Origin: Variovorax sp. PBS-H4
Lineage (GTDB): Bacteria; Pseudomonadota; Gammaproteobacteria; Burkholderiales; Burkholderiaceae_C
DNA length: 64,000 nt
Reading direction: 5' to 3'
NCBI RefSeq assembly: GCF_901827205.1
Contig: NZ_LR594675.1
Span: 4,650,001-4,714,000, forward strand
Shown: positions 62,967 through 64,000 of the stretch, in pieces
Layout of the letters: each line of letters begins with the position of its first letter
Position numbering within the stretch: position 1 is the stretch's first letter
Notes under the pieces: model-generated
What the model saw: the letters and a program-made list of their open reading frames with translations, nothing else
Told to the model about the DNA's origin: nothing
Databases searched by the model: none
Translations under genes and position numbers: made by a program

Positions 62967-64000
62967 ATGAGACTCGTCGGTATCGGCTTTTCAGCACTCG
63001 CGCTCGTCGGGCTCATCGCCTGTTCCAAGGTCCCGGATACGGTAAAGATCGGCGTCGCCCAGCCCTTGTCCGGCCCGCTGGCCGCATTGGGCAAGGACAT
63101 GCTCGAGGGGGTTCAGCTGGCGGTCAAGGAGATCAACGCCAGCGGCGTTGCAGTCGACGGGAAAACGGTGCGTTTCCAGATCGTCGCCGTCGACGATCAA
63201 TCGAGTCCGGGCGTCGGCGCGCAGGTGGCGCGCCATCTTGTCGACGAGGGCGTGGTCGCGGTCATCGGTCACCTCAACTCCGGCGTGAGCATCGAGGCTG
63301 CGCCCATTTACGCTGCGAGAAACATCCCTCAGCTCGCCATCTCCACCCAGCCCAAGTACACGCAGCTCGGCTTTCCCACCACGCTGCGGCTGGTGGCCAG
63401 CGACGCCATCCAGGGCCGCGCGATGGGCACCTACGCCGCGACGACGCTCAGCGAAAGCGCCTGTGCGGTCGTCGACGACAGCACGTCCTATGGCAAGGCG
63501 CTGGCCGACCTGGCCGAAAAATCGCTCAACGCCCATGGCCGAACGGTCGCCTTGCGTCGTTCGTTCGACGACAAGACCACCGAGTTCGGTGCCCTGGTCA
63601 AGGAGCTGAAGACCCGCTCGGTCGAGACCATCGTCACGACGCTTGCCGACTTTCAAGTGGTCGCGCTGGTCCAGCAGCTGGCAGACGCCCAGCTGACCAA
63701 CATCAAGATCGTCGGTGGCGACACGCTCAAGACGAACAAGTTGCTGGCCCAAAAGCTGCCGCTCGAAGTCTTCGCAACGTCGCCCGTGCTGGAGCCAAGG
63801 GAGTTCTACCGGGGCGCGAAGTTCGTCGAGGCCTTCAACACGGCATACGGCCACGCACCGGTGTATGGGTCGCACTATGCCTACGACGCGATGTACCTGC
63901 TGTCCAACGCGGTGCACCGCGCCAACTCGGTCGATGGCAAGGTGCTGACCACCAAGCTTCGCCAGCTCGACTACATGGCGCCCGTCACCAACGTGATGAA
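62967..64000 (+). CDS. Branched-chain amino acid ABC transporter substrate-binding lipoprotein (partial)
   Basis: 344 codons visible, cut by the window end. Lipobox 'ALVGLIACSK' with Cys19; 'VKIGVAQPLSGPLAALGKDM', 'LEGVQLAVKEINASGVAVDG' and 'VVAVIGHLNSGVSIEAAPIY' are the LivJ/Peripla_BP_6 signature, and 'YGSHYAYDAMYLLSNAVHRA' the late hinge. It binds amino acids or amides for an ABC importer. The ATG at 62967 has GTGGGG before it. Permease genes, if present, lie outside. Confidence 0.9.
   Translation, partial: MRLVGIGFSALALVGLIACSKVPDTVKIGVAQPLSGPLAALGKDMLEGVQLAVKEINASGVAVDGKTVRFQIVAVDDQSSPGVGAQVARHLVDEGVVAVIGHLNSGVSIEAAPIYAARNIPQLAISTQPKYTQLGFPTTLRLVASDAIQGRAMGTYAATTLSESACAVVDDSTSYGKALADLAEKSLNAHGRTVALRRSFDDKTTEFGALVKELKTRSVETIVTTLADFQVVALVQQLADAQLTNIKIVGGDTLKTNKLLAQKLPLEVFATSPVLEPREFYRGAKFVEAFNTAYGHAPVYGSHYAYDAMYLLSNAVHRANSVDGKVLTTKLRQLDYMAPVTNVM

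Overview
The window is GC-rich, densely coded bacterial DNA that fits a member of the Burkholderiales, most likely Comamonadaceae (Variovorax-like). This is inferred from gene content and order: dnaG followed by rpoD with a long Ala/Lys-rich N-terminal extension, uvrC-pgsA, the EarP/EF-P Arg32 pair, hupB-ppiD, a phasin with PhaR-like sites, and a Bug-type tricarboxylate binding protein. No rRNA or species marker is present, so genus is not certain.

Bases 1 to about 20,430 are the right part of a temperate prophage integrated at the 3' end of a tRNA-His gene; its left end, presumably with the structural genes, lies outside the window. The switch is at 7.6-8.8 kb: a S24-type repressor (rightward), a YdaS/Cro-like protein and a CII-like activator (leftward), with a repeated TGTAGC-N5-GCTACA dyad at both early promoters. 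The leftward arm (7837 to 1) carries two DNA methyltransferases, a DUF1376-like replication protein, a RusA-like nuclease, NinB and small proteins, nearly all joined by 4-base start/stop overlaps. The rightward arm (8848 to 20363) carries small membrane proteins, a RecT annealase plus YqaJ exonuclease pair, a DUF2303 protein, then an accessory cassette (J-domain, DUF5131, ASCH, zinc-ribbon-like and NADAR proteins), ending in a DUF4224 protein and a tyrosine integrase beside tRNA-His. The most unusual feature is the cytosine-5 methyltransferase gene (4127-5248): a second same-strand frame (4111-5244) runs through its whole length, fits the operon junctions exactly and carries its own recognisable repeat and C-terminal motifs.

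From 20.4 kb on the DNA is chromosomal. 20.4-25.1 kb: tRNA-His, ppiD, tRNA-Val, hupB, a tartrate/D-malate-type dehydrogenase and a fluoroacetate-dehalogenase-like hydrolase. 25.4-31.7 kb: a type IV pilus minor-pilin operon (pilE, pilV, pilW, pilX, pilY1, fimT-like). 31.8-34.1 kb: a translationally coupled DUF6502 regulator and DUF5666 lipoprotein. 34.1-40.4 kb: an EamA permease with pgsA and uvrC, then earP, efp and a LOG-family gene. 40.4-46.6 kb: a compact leftward operon pncB, ion antiporter, D-2-hydroxyacid dehydrogenase, rmuC and an MFS permease. 46.8-51.5 kb: CsbD, a secreted Lys-rich protein, a thioesterase, an HDAC-like deacetylase, a phasin with a well-resolved promoter and paired operator-like dyads, a HSD10-like dehydrogenase and a YihY-family membrane protein. 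51.6-56.1 kb: dnaG and rpoD. 56.2-64 kb: a Bcr/CflA exporter, an HPP-CBS protein, a cluster of Bug binding protein, CoA-transferase and HMG-CoA-lyase-like enzyme with a divergent LysR regulator, and the beginning of a branched-chain-amino-acid-type binding lipoprotein cut by the window end.

No insertion sequence, CRISPR array or rRNA gene was seen. All functions are read from sequence motifs and family memory; nothing was checked against a database.
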